From contig NZ_CP107899.1 of the NCBI RefSeq assembly GCF_036013915.1, positions 8,398,001 to 8,462,000 on the forward strand: a DNA stretch of 64,000 nt, written 5' to 3'. This DNA is from Streptomyces sp. NBC_00464. Lineage in GTDB: Bacteria; Actinomycetota; Actinomycetes; Streptomycetales; Streptomycetaceae. The position numbers were made by a program, and so were the translations under genes. Below, one piece after another: positions 8,201 through 16,230 of this stretch. Below the pieces are notes generated by a model. It searched no databases and had not been told where the DNA came from. It worked only from the letters and a program-made list of their open reading frames with translations. The stretch's first letter is position 1. Each line of letters starts with the position of its first letter.

Positions 8201-8896
8201 TCAGTCGAGGGTGTAGTTCAGGTTCCAGGCGATCGAGATACGCGTCGCTTCTTCATGGAACGTGGGAACGGAATGCCGCAGCCAGCCAGGGAAAATAACC
8301 AGTTCACCTGGCCTGCACGTAACCCGGGTACGGTGACTGTCACCGGCCAGCGAAATACCGGGATCGTAATAGTCCACATTGGGCCTGGGGTCAAGGAAAT
8401 TGATCTCACACAGGGCTGGTGCCGTCACGTAATACACCGCCGACAGAGCCGTGTTGGGGTGGAAGTGCGCCTCGTGCCGATCCCCGGGACGGTAGACCGA
8501 CGCCCAGCTGCGACTGGCCGCCACCCGCACCTGCCGGCCCCCGCCACGCTCCTCGCCCTCCAGGCCGGCAGACCGCTCGAACGCCTCGGACAAGGACAGG
8601 CCCGTCAGCGACTCCACAAAACGACCCGCAGCCGCGCACACCCATCGAGTCAGCCGCACCGCCGGCTCACCGCCCCACTGGACCAGCTCACCCGCCGTCT
8701 CCGTCTTGTACCCGAAATCCTTGGACAGCGCCCCCGTCCGCTCGAGGATCCGCTCCGTCAAAGGTGCAGTCACCTCATCCGCATACGGAAAGAACATCCG
8801 GGCCACCGGAGTGGAAAACATCTGGGAAATCGTCGCCTTCGAAATGCTCTCGGCAGGCCGCTCCGCATCCAGTTCTGTCGCACCCTGAACAGGCAT
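8201..8896 (-). CDS. 2OG-Fe(II) oxygenase superfamily protein
   Basis: A 231-residue protein from ATG 8896 (MPVQGATELDAERPAE), with a GAGGGGG ribosome-binding site before it; a longer in-frame start at 8956 is unlikely. The double-stranded beta-helix core is clear. YRPGDRHEAHFHPNTALSAV carries the proximal iron His/acidic pair region, and then YYVTAPALCEINFLDPRPNV. Near the end, LVIFPGWLRHSVPTFHEEAT carries the distal His, and RISIAWNLNY contains the 2-oxoglutarate-binding Arg. This matches the TIGR02466 group of putative 2OG oxygenases. It probably hydroxylates a protein or small molecule using Fe(II), O2 and 2-oxoglutarate; the substrate is unknown. It lies 64 bases upstream of the propeller gene on the same strand. 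Confidence 0.82.
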   Translation of the reverse strand: MPVQGATELDAERPAESISKATISQMFSTPVARMFFPYADEVTAPLTERILERTGALSKDFGYKTETAGELVQWGGEPAVRLTRWVCAAAGRFVESLTGLSLSEAFERSAGLEGEERGGGRQVRVAASRSWASVYRPGDRHEAHFHPNTALSAVYYVTAPALCEINFLDPRPNVDYYDPGISLAGDSHRTRVTCRPGELVIFPGWLRHSVPTFHEEATRISIAWNLNYTLD

Positions 8897-9188
8897 GGAT
8901 AACCCCCTCGTTCGGGCGTGCCGACCTCGAAGCGAACACGCTTTGAACAACGGCAATAGTCTGTTCTCTCACCCATCGCCCTGGCAAGCTATTCGAACCT
9001 GCTCAAAAAGGGCGCACGCCCGGCGCTCTTCAAATAGGCATTGACGCGCCCGCAAAGGGGTATCGAAAGAAAGGAATAAACGCCCCGGCGGGATCTCCTT
9101 GGAGTGAAAACGAACGCACCCCCGCACCAGCAATCCCCCGCAGCTCATCCGTCACACCGCTCCGGCCGGGTGCCATCGGGCAACGGGT

Positions 9189-9500
9189 TCAGGCGTCAGG
9201 GCCGGCAGCTGCGATTCCGCCGAGCAGAATCTCGCCCAGAGCGGCGAGCGCATGATGCACGCCGCCCCCGCTGCGCCGGGTGGTGATCAGTCCTGAACTC
9301 CGCAGGACCGTGGTGTGGTGGGAGATGGTCGCCGCGGAGACTCCGATGCCCTCGGCGAGCGCAGTGGTGGTGCTGTCCGGCCGGTCAGCCACTATCAGCA
9401 GCACCGCCGCACGCGTGGGCCCCAGAAGAGCAGCCAGCGCACTGCGCCCCGGCCGCCCGCCATAGGAGGGCTGCGGTCCGGGAAAGATCGGGCCGGCCAT
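9189..9500 (-). CDS. ArsR-like winged-helix transcriptional regulator
   Basis: A 103-residue protein. The helix-turn-helix reads ALAEGIGVSAATISHHTTVL, then the wing SSGLITTRRSGGGVHHALAA. This is typical of ArsR/SmtB or GntR-like single-domain regulators (sequence LGPTRAAVLLIVADRPDSTT before it). No Cys pair for metal sensing is present. It has a GGCGGAG ribosome-binding site and lies between the two propeller genes, same strand, so it is a plausible local regulator. A likely operator is the inverted repeat at 10585-10646. Confidence 0.78.
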   Translation of the reverse strand: MAGPIFPGPQPSYGGRPGRSALAALLGPTRAAVLLIVADRPDSTTTALAEGIGVSAATISHHTTVLRSSGLITTRRSGGGVHHALAALGEILLGGIAAAGPDA

Positions 9501-9544
9501 ACGCTCCGCCTTTCCGCCAACGCAGGGAGGGGGACAGGGACGAG

Positions 9545-10507
9545 TCAGGGCCCGGGCTCTAGGCAGCGGACCACCGCGACGCTGCTCGGCGCCCGGCCGG
9601 CCCGGACACTCTCGAACTGCGGCAGCCCGTCCTCGGTGGACAGATCCACACCATCGAGATGGATCACAGCCAGACCCCCCGACAGAGGAAGAGGGCAGTA
9701 CACCGTCTGATCATCCGGATCGACCACAATCCCCGAAGGGCAAGGCCCTACCGGGATAGTCCGGGTCACCGACCACTCCAGGAGGTCCACCACCGCTATC
9801 AAACCGAGCCGTTCCAGCGTCACGAGCGCGAAATCCCCGTCGACCTCCACCGCACCACTGGGACCGCCGGGCCCGGGCAGGACAACCTCGGTCATCACAC
9901 GGCCCGAATCGAGATCCACCACCGGCAACCGGTCGGCCGTGCGGCACAACACCAGCCCCGGCCCGAGACGTGTCGGCAGAAGAACGCGGGGCTGAGCATG
10001 CGCGCCCAGCGCAGTACGCCAGGCCACGGACACCGCATCCCAGCGGCCAGCCTGAAGGCCGGTCAGGTCGAGAGCGCAGACGGATCCCGCTCCCTGCTCG
10101 CACACATACGCCGCCCGGCCGTCCCGCGCCATCACGACCTGCCGCGGCTCACGCCCCACCGCCACCCGGCCCCTCTCCATACCCGCGCCGATGTCGACGA
10201 CGGAAACGGAGTCGGCCCCCGCATTGCACACCAGCAGGACCCCGGCGCCGCGGACGACGACGAGGCTGCTGGGAGCCCAGCCGACCTTGATGCTGTCCAG
10301 CAGCCGACGTCGGGCCAGATCAACGACGCCGACCGAGTCCGACACGCTGAAGGAGACGAAGACGCGCCCCTCACCGCCCTCCACCACCGAGACCGGCCCG
10401 TTGCCACAGACAACCTCCCCCGCCTCCTGATAGGAGGAAGCACCGTGCTTGAGCACGAGGGCGAGACGGCTTCCGAGCGGATCCACTGCACACAGCAGCA
10501 CTGACAC
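9545..10507 (-). CDS. second YVTN/YncE-like beta-propeller protein
   Basis: About 320 residues from GTG 10507, with GGGAGG 5 bases before it; an in-frame extension to 10567 is possible. Blades include DSVGVVDLARRRLLDSIKVG, DSVSVVDIGAGMERGRVAVG and LIAVVDLLEWSVTRTIPVG, with PSGIVVDPDDQTVYCPLP between them. It is more divergent than the 7081-8136 propeller but shares the same closing section (FESVRAGRAPSSVAVV versus FEYEEIFVGYGPCSVVMF). The two are therefore paralogues from one ancestral duplication. No signal peptide is seen. Function unknown. Confidence 0.75.
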   Translation of the reverse strand: MSVLLCAVDPLGSRLALVLKHGASSYQEAGEVVCGNGPVSVVEGGEGRVFVSFSVSDSVGVVDLARRRLLDSIKVGWAPSSLVVVRGAGVLLVCNAGADSVSVVDIGAGMERGRVAVGREPRQVVMARDGRAAYVCEQGAGSVCALDLTGLQAGRWDAVSVAWRTALGAHAQPRVLLPTRLGPGLVLCRTADRLPVVDLDSGRVMTEVVLPGPGGPSGAVEVDGDFALVTLERLGLIAVVDLLEWSVTRTIPVGPCPSGIVVDPDDQTVYCPLPLSGGLAVIHLDGVDLSTEDGLPQFESVRAGRAPSSVAVVRCLEPGP

Positions 10508-10584
10508 CACACCCTCCCGCCAGCAACCGGGCCCGGCCACTGCAGGTGGGCCAGGCTGAACCAGCACAGGCGGGCTCTACCACC

Positions 10585-10646
10585 ATGAATCATGCATCAG
10601 TCATCTAAAGGATGAACTGTCTTGATTCATCGGCTATATGACTGAT
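10585..10646. promoter_or_regulatory. nested inverted repeats in the divergent promoter region
   Basis: Two pairs of exact inverted repeats are interleaved. ATGAATCA (10585-10592) pairs with TGATTCAT (10623-10630). ATCAGTCAT (10596-10604) pairs with ATGACTGAT (10638-10646). The stretch is unusually A/T-rich for this window and separates the minus-strand propeller gene from the plus-strand VOC gene. It looks like a double operator controlling both directions, possibly for the ArsR-like regulator at 9189-9500. Confidence 0.55.
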
Positions 10647-10731
10647 CACGCAGCCTGGAATGGAGCGCTATATTCCGGTATACCCTGCCCACGCCACCCA
10701 GCCGACCGACCGACCCAGGAAGCCCACCACC

Positions 10732-11160
10732 ATGCCCCACACCACCAAAGCCCCCTCCCCGCCCCCGGCAGGAACCCTCCACCACGTCGAAATCTGGGTC
10801 CCCGACCTCCCACGCGCCACCACCGAATGGGGCTGGCTCCTCGAAAGCCTCGGCTACACCCTCCACCAGACCTGGGACAACGGACGCAGCTGGCGCCTGA
10901 ACCACACCTACCTCGTCTTCGAACAATCCCCCGCACTCACCCACCACCACCACGACCGCTGCGCACCCGGCCTCAACCACCTCGCCTTCCACGTCCCGAC
11001 CACCGACGAAGTCGACGCACTCACCGAAAAGGCCCTCAGCACCGGCTGGACCCTCCTCTTCCCCGACCGCCACCCCCACGCAGGCGGCACCCACCAGCAC
11101 GCCGCATACCTCGAGAACACCGACCACTTCGAAATCGAACTCGTCGCCACCCACCCATAG
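10732..11160 (+). CDS. VOC/glyoxalase-superfamily protein
   Basis: A 142-residue protein from ATG 10732 with CAGGA upstream. It shows the paired beta-alpha-beta-beta-beta VOC fold. LHHVEIWVPDLPRATTEWGW opens the first half (metal-ligand His and the start of strand 1). The second half reads CAPGLNHLAFHVPTTDEVDA, and FEIELVATHP closes it with the ligand Glu. VOC proteins include glyoxalases, dioxygenases, and bleomycin- or fosfomycin-resistance proteins; the subtype cannot be told. It is divergent from the minus-strand island and may belong to it. Its codons are especially rich in CAC/CCC. Confidence 0.82.
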   Translation: MPHTTKAPSPPPAGTLHHVEIWVPDLPRATTEWGWLLESLGYTLHQTWDNGRSWRLNHTYLVFEQSPALTHHHHDRCAPGLNHLAFHVPTTDEVDALTEKALSTGWTLLFPDRHPHAGGTHQHAAYLENTDHFEIELVATHP

Positions 11161-12224
11161 CCCACAGCCACGCCCGGGTCCGGCGATCTTGAGCGGCGAT
11201 TCCCGGTGTGAGCGTGGTGTGGAGTAACCCCCCGCCCCCGGATGAACGAGGCCGCGTGGCGGGCACTCGACCTGATGCGCGCCTCGCGGACGGCCTCCGG
11301 GCCTGTGTCCATTGCCGCCCGGACACGGAACTCGGACTGCTGTAGCCAGGCGCTTCCGCGCGTCAGCAGTTCAGGCGCCTACGGCCGGGCTGCCGCTTCC
11401 GAGGGATCGTCGCATGGCCGGCGGCGTCTTGGTCTGGAGTCCGCAGCACAATGAGGACAGCACTCACATGGCTGTCCTGGTTGCCGATGCGGGAGACGGC
11501 CAGATCAGCTTCAACACGCAGAGCGTGCGCGGTGACGATGCGACTGAAGGGCTCGCAGACCTGCTGATGGGACCTGGGGGTGCGGAAGGTGCCGCGGTCG
11601 GAGCGTAGTTGCGGGCCGGAAGACGCCTGCTGCATGTCTGCTGGGGAGCGCAGCGCAGCATTCGTACGGCAGAGACGGCACACGAGTGCTGCACGTGTAG
11701 CAAGGTCCGCCTCACCCCGTGCAGCCGGCGGTCGATGCTCGGGGATAGCTCCACGCGGTCTCAGCTGCTACAGCTGGCGGGCCGGATGCTGCAGCGCGAG
11801 TACGCCCGCAGTGCGCAGTCAAAGAACACTCCGACGTCAACGCCGGAGTCCCGGCGCGTGACCTCGTACAGCCCCTTCATCGCCCCGAAGTCGACCACGA
11901 CGGGGAGGGAGATCTCCTGGTGGGAGTCGGTCTCCACGTCCAGGTGATGGGCGAACCCGAAGCGATGGGCTCGGTCCTGCTCCGCTGTCACCACATGCTG
12001 GTGGGCCTTGCGGGCCGCCCCGAACCACCGTGTCGCGTCGTCCGTGCCCAGTTGACGACGATCGCGAGGAACGGGGTCACCTGCTCCGCACTCGCGGGCC
12101 AGCTGTCGGTCGGCGAGGCGACGGTGGGGCCTTCGGTCGGTGGGAATGGCTGGCGACCCCGGCCTGTTCGGTCAACAATGATCCGGCGGACGCGCCGACG
12201 GTGCGCCGCGCGGGAGAGGGTGAC
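11161..12224. other. gene-poor stretch with small unsupported ORFs
   Basis: About 1 kb between the VOC and kinase genes without a gene I can support. A 64-codon plus-strand ORF at 11414-11608 (MAGGVLVWSPQHNED) has no recognisable family. A minus-strand frame around 11770-11990 reads FGFAHHLDVETDSHQE and VVVDFGAMKGLYEVTRRDSG, which looks protein-like but is short, lacks a clear start, and is probably a relic. No repeats or RNA genes are evident. Confidence 0.4.
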
Positions 12225-13889
12225 ATGCGGGGGGCGATACTCGGCGGCCGCTACCAGTTACGGGAGCCGCTCGGCGCGGGCGGCATGGGGACCGTGTGGC
12301 GGGCCAGTGACCAACTGCGCCGGCGTAGCGTCGCTGTGAAGACGCTGACGGGTTTCGTCGAGTCGGAGACCTCCGAGCTAGCCCGCAGGTTCCGCCGGGA
12401 GATCCAGGTGGCTTCGCTGCTGCGTGACCCGCACATCGTGGAGGCGCACGACTCGGGCGAGGCGTTCGTCGACGGACGTCCACTGCTGTACCTGGTGATG
12501 GAGGAGATCCCGGGTGAGCCGTTGAACCGGCTGCTCGATGCCCGCACCCCGTCACTCGCGGAGATCACCCGCTGGGGCGACGGGATCTGCGCGGCGTTGT
12601 CGGTCATGCACCGGGCGGGGATCGTGCACCGTGATCTGAAGCCCGCAAACGTGATGATCGGCCCCGACGGGCACGCCACCGTCCTGGACTTCGGCATCGC
12701 CCGCCTGGAGGGCGAGGGACTCGACCTGTCCACCCTCACCCGTTCCGGCCATTTGGTGGGCACGTTCGCCTATATGTCTCCCGAGCAGGCCATCGGCGCG
12801 ACCGCACTCGACGGCCGTAGCGATCTCTACGCCCTGGGCTGCCTGCTGTACGCAGCCCTGGTCGGCAGGCCGCCATTCTCCGAGGGACCTTGGCACCGCC
12901 TTCTGCGTCAGCACGTCGACGAGGCTCCCTTGCCGCCCGGAGCGCTCAGGGACGGACTTCCGGCCGCGTGGGACACGCTGGTGCTGGATCTCCTCGCCAA
13001 AGCGCCGGGGGACCGGCCGCCGAGCGCAGCCGCGGTGCGGGAACGGATCGCGGCGCTGCCCCTGCCGGTGGACGCGCCGCCCCCGCCGGTGGCGGCACCT
13101 TCCCGGAACGCGACGGTGATCGACCCGGACGCGATCACCTCTGATGCCTCAGCGGTCGTCGGCGTCCCCGCGAATCCGAACGACCCGGCCGTGCTGGGCG
13201 GGGGCGGAGCGGTGATCCCCTCGTACCCGAGCCCCAGCCCGAACCCGAAGCCGGCCTCGGACTCAACCCCCGACCCGGCCCCCACCCCCGCCCTCACCAG
13301 ACCGCTGCCCGGCTCCGCGCTGCCCCCGCCGCGGGTGCTGTCCGGCGACGAAGTGATCTCGCGGAGCTTGACGACGCAGCAGTTGCTGGCCATCGGTGTG
13401 GTGGTACTGGTGGTGCTCAGTGGGCTGGTGACGCTTTCCCTGGTCGTCTCGGGACGCAAGGCCGGCCCGTCGCTGGGCACGGCCGGAATCATCACCCTGG
13501 GCGGACTACTCGCTGCCATCGTGATCGGCCTTCTCTACAGTGGCTACGTCTACGAGTGGCGACCACGCCGGGCCGAGCGGCGGGCCGCTGCCAGGAACCG
13601 GCGCGCAACCGCAGAGAAACCCGAAGCCGATGAGGCGCGGGCAGCGGCACGCGGCGCCGGAAGTCCCGCCCACCGGTACGCCCTCAAGGTCCTCACCTCG
13701 GCAATGCGGAACGGCCAAGTTCTGTGGGTGGCCTACGAGTTCCAGGGCGGGATCTGGTGGCTCCACCTCTACCCGCTCCGCTTCGACAACGGCGATCTGG
13801 TGGGGCTCACTGTGCAGTCGCAGGAGACGTACCGCATCGCCGAATTCCGGCTACGCGGGACGTCCCACACCCCACCGCCCGGCTTGTGA
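12225..13889 (+). CDS. membrane Ser/Thr protein kinase with unusual C-terminal domain
   Basis: 554 residues from ATG 12225 with GGGAGAGGG upstream. The kinase domain is complete: glycine loop LGAGGMGTVW, the VAVKTL lysine, HRDLKPANVMI catalytic loop, DFGIARL, activation-segment GTFAYMSPEQ, and DRPP near the end of the C-lobe. A Pro/Ala linker (about 290-380) follows, then two close hydrophobic helices (LLAIGVVVLVVLSGLVTLSL and GGLLAAIVIGLLYSGYVYEW). The last ~75 residues (ALKVLTSAMRNGQVLWVAYE, then WLHLYPLRFDNGDLVGL and YRIAEFRLRG) resemble a WYL-like sensor fold rather than PASTA repeats. It probably senses a ligand and phosphorylates cytoplasmic proteins. Target unknown. Confidence 0.88.
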   Translation: MRGAILGGRYQLREPLGAGGMGTVWRASDQLRRRSVAVKTLTGFVESETSELARRFRREIQVASLLRDPHIVEAHDSGEAFVDGRPLLYLVMEEIPGEPLNRLLDARTPSLAEITRWGDGICAALSVMHRAGIVHRDLKPANVMIGPDGHATVLDFGIARLEGEGLDLSTLTRSGHLVGTFAYMSPEQAIGATALDGRSDLYALGCLLYAALVGRPPFSEGPWHRLLRQHVDEAPLPPGALRDGLPAAWDTLVLDLLAKAPGDRPPSAAAVRERIAALPLPVDAPPPPVAAPSRNATVIDPDAITSDASAVVGVPANPNDPAVLGGGGAVIPSYPSPSPNPKPASDSTPDPAPTPALTRPLPGSALPPPRVLSGDEVISRSLTTQQLLAIGVVVLVVLSGLVTLSLVVSGRKAGPSLGTAGIITLGGLLAAIVIGLLYSGYVYEWRPRRAERRAAARNRRATAEKPEADEARAAARGAGSPAHRYALKVLTSAMRNGQVLWVAYEFQGGIWWLHLYPLRFDNGDLVGLTVQSQETYRIAEFRLRGTSHTPPPGL

Positions 13890-13899
13890 ACGACCGCGC

Positions 13900-14055
13900 C
13901 TGGCAGGGCGGCGCCATGAGGTGATCCGGCTGATCACCAGCCTGATGGACCACAAGAAGTACCCGGCTGCCGACCTCGCCGAACTGTACGCACGACGCTG
14001 GGAGATCGATCTCGTCTTCGACGAGATCAAGACCCATCAGCGCGATGCCGGGAGT
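13900..14055 (+). pseudogene. IS4-type transposase C-terminal fragment
   Basis: About 45 codons read HEVIRLITSLMDHKKYPAAD followed by LAELYARRWEIDLVFDEIKT. This is the YxxRWxIExxFxxxK catalytic-Glu region of IS4-family DDE transposases. Neither the N-terminal part nor the two Asp motifs are present. It lies between the kinase stop and the IS5-like element, so it is a leftover of an earlier insertion. Confidence 0.7.
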
Positions 14056-14169
14056 CGGCGTCAGGACCGGAGCACGGATATTGATCGAGGTAACGGCAGT
14101 ACCTTCCCGACCGTCGGCCACCTCGCTGCCTAAGAAGACATCTCATTTGGTCAGGTAGGGCTGTCGTTC

Positions 14170-14969
14170 ATGGTGGGGATCGTTGAGCGGCTGGTGCCGG
14201 ATGAGTTGTGGGAGCTGTTCCAGCGGGTGGTGCCGGAGGCGCCCTCGCGGCCTCAGGGGGACGGTCGGCGTCGACGTGGTGATCGTGAGGTGCTGGCCGC
14301 GATCGTGTTCGTTGCCACGTCAGGCTGTACGTGGCAGCAGTTGTCAACGGCTTCGTTCGGGCCGTCAGGGGCGACGGCCCATCGACGCTTCTTCGGTGGT
14401 CGAAGGCCAGGGTGTGGGCCAAGCTCCACCGCGTGGTGCTCGACGAGCTCGGCTCCCGGGGCGAGTTGGACTGGTCCCGCCGCGCGATCGACTCGGTGAA
14501 CATGCGGGCCCTGAAAATGGGGGATCTGACAGGTCCGAATCCTGTCGATCGGGGCAAGTACGGGGCGAAGATCCACTTGGTCACCGAACGAACCGTCCTG
14601 CCCCTTTCCGTCGGAATCTCGGGGGCGAACATGCACGACAGACAGTCAGGCCATGATCCCGCTCGTGCAAGGAATACTGCCGATCCGCTCCCGCCGCGGA
14701 CCGCGGCGCCGCAAACCCGAGAAGCTCCACGCCGACAAGGGCTATGACTACTCCCACCTGCGACGGTGGTTACGCCAGCGTGGCATTCAGCAGCGCATCG
14801 CGCGCAAGGGAATCGAGTCATCACAGCGACTAGGACGCCACCCGTGGGCCGTCGAACGCACGATGTCGTGGCTCGCCGACTCCACCGCCGCTATAAGCAA
14901 AAAGCCGAGCACTTCCCCTTCACCAGCATCGCCTGCACCCTGATCTGCTACCGCAGGATCACGTCCTGA
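14170..14969 (+). pseudogene. IS5-family transposase, multiple frameshifts
   Basis: Three or four frames are needed to read one IS5-type DDE transposase. N-terminal: MVGIVERLVPDELWELFQRV, then LAAIVFVATSGCTWQQL. Middle (second frame): LGSRGELDWSRRAIDSVNMR, then YGAKIHLVTERTVLPLSVGI with a catalytic Asp region. Then EKLHADKGYDYSHLRRWLRQ and HPWAVERTMSW, which holds the conserved ERTMSW near the catalytic Glu. The tail in yet another frame is FTSIACTLICYRRITS. Some IS5 members use a programmed frameshift, but the number of breaks here points to a dead copy. Confidence 0.72.
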
Positions 14970-15003
14970 TTCGCTGGCGTGGTACCGAACGAAGGCCCTC
15001 GCT

Positions 15004-15321
15004 CTACGAGCCCTCGACAGGCAGCCCCGCCACGAACTCTGAAAGAACGGAGGTTCGGGGCGGCGCCTGCCCATGAAGGAACCGCTGGTAGTGGTCGGCG
15101 ACGAGACGACGCAGGTCTGCCTCGGCCGGTTCATCACCACTGAGCTCAAGGGCGACCTGGTGCGGCTCACCTGTCATGTACAACGGTCTGGCCAGGGCGT
15201 CGAACCCACAGGTGTACTCGTCGGGCATCTCCCACCATGCCTCGGCGGACGCTCGGTCCTGGAGGACGTACATGTAATAGTCGTCATCGAAGAGGATTAC
15301 GGGTCCTATCGGTGTAGTCAC
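15004..15321 (-). CDS. hypothetical protein inside the IS5-like inverted repeats
   Basis: A 105-residue ORF from GTG 15321 (VTTPIGPVILFDDDYYMYVL), with a possible longer start at 15369. It includes DRASAEAWWEMPDEYTCGFD and VALELSGDEPAEADLRRLVA. It is acidic, has no signal peptide or membrane helix, and resembles small immunity-like actinobacterial proteins with an N-terminal FDDDYYM element. No family is recognised. It lies between the IS5-like transposase remnant and a matching inverted repeat. Confidence 0.5.
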   Translation of the reverse strand: MTTPIGPVILFDDDYYMYVLQDRASAEAWWEMPDEYTCGFDALARPLYMTGEPHQVALELSGDEPAEADLRRLVADHYQRFLHGQAPPRTSVLSEFVAGLPVEGS

Positions 15322-15403
15322 CCGTGGAGTATGGCGCAACCAGCAGGTCAGATACGTGCCACAGCACAAGCACCAGCCCTACGTTCACGCACCAAATGAG
15401 ATG

Positions 15404-15688
15404 ACGTCCAAGCCGGACTCGCCCCAGCGACCCGTACTTCCGGCTCCTCGATCCGCGGCAAACAACCTATCCCGATGCGGAAACAAGCAGCTCAAACGGA
15501 CCTTCTTCCTCTCCGCGTTCGCCGCCCTGGGCGACCCGGCATCGCGGACCTATTACGACAAGAAGATCGTCCAGGGGAAGCACCACACGCAGGCCCTGCT
15601 CTGCCTCGCCAGGCGGCGGGCGAACGTCCTCTTCGCGATGCTCCGCGATGGAACTTTCTACGAGGCCCGTCCTGCCGCATCGACTTGA
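15404..15688 (+). pseudogene. IS110-family transposase C-terminal fragment
   Basis: The tail of a transposase_20 domain is readable: NNLSRCGNKQLKRTFFLSAF, AALGDPASRTYYDKKIVQGK, HHTQALLCLARRRANVLFAM, LRDGTFYE. This is the serine-containing C-terminal domain end of IS110-type (DEDD) transposases. The N-terminal RuvC-like half is missing. It starts right after the right copy of the IS5-like inverted repeat, so that element or a deletion probably cut it. Confidence 0.75.
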
Positions 15689-15754
15689 GACCTTCTTGTC
15701 CTGCGGGCAGGTGCGTGATCAGCTTCGGAGATGGGGGCCGAGGATTCCGAGCAC

Positions 15755-16054
15755 ATGAAACTCATCCACCGCTGGCTCGCCGGCGAGGTGGTCAACAGCA
15801 CCGTTGGCATCAAGGTGACCGGTGGCCCATTCAACGGACAAACCAAAATCGTCCAGCTCGATCAGGACGGGCTTCCACCCGCACGCCTTCGTGCTCGCGG
15901 CGGCAGCGGACAGACACCTGGAAACCCTGCTGCCTGGCACATCTACGAAGCCGTCCCGGCCCCCGATACTGCCGCCGGCTGGACCTACAGATACGCCGGA
16001 GCCGACACGACTGACGCTTCCACCGAGGGCCCCTCAGGCACCCCCGCGGCTTGA
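15755..16054 (+). CDS. hypothetical small protein
   Basis: A 99-residue ORF starting MKLIHRWLAGEVVNSTVGI at ATG 15755; an in-frame ATG also exists at 15731. The middle reads TGGPFNGQTKIVQLDQDGLP, then IYEAVPAPDTAAGWTYRYAG, ending in a Thr/Ser/Pro-rich tail. No domain is recognised. The composition and alternating hydrophobic pattern suggest a small soluble beta-rich protein. It lies between IS debris and the secreted LTD gene, with no clear operon partner. Confidence 0.5.
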   Translation: MKLIHRWLAGEVVNSTVGIKVTGGPFNGQTKIVQLDQDGLPPARLRARGGSGQTPGNPAAWHIYEAVPAPDTAAGWTYRYAGADTTDASTEGPSGTPAA

Positions 16055-16230
16055 CCAAGGAGATAGTGGCCCCGCCACTACGACTTGTCCAGGGTCCACC
16101 TGGACTCCCCAAGCATCAGGCTGCTTCCCACTCGATGGCATGGTCACGCTTTCTTCACTTAGTCATCACTGCACGATCACCTCCAGTAGGCTGCGGGCGC
16201 TCCGTTCGCACCACTGAGGGGGATTTCTTC

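Larger units (their letters stand above)
14139..15403. mobile_element. IS5-like element with a displaced right end and a passenger ORF
   Basis: CATCTCATTTGGT at 14139-14151 recurs as an exact inverted copy at 15391-15403. The left copy is immediately upstream of an IS5-family transposase gene (14170-14969), as expected for its terminal repeat. The right copy lies about 420 bases beyond the transposase end. The intervening segment carries a minus-strand ORF (15004-15321) that is not a transposase. Either the element has picked up a passenger or the right end is a chance relic of a second copy. The right copy abuts an IS110 fragment. Confidence 0.45.

Noticed and set aside
11761..11994. Minus-strand ORF with a VVVDFGAMKGLYEV stretch reminiscent of QueD/6-carboxytetrahydropterin synthase.
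   Set aside because: Only one short motif is similar, the zinc-binding His set is missing, and no start or neighbours support it.
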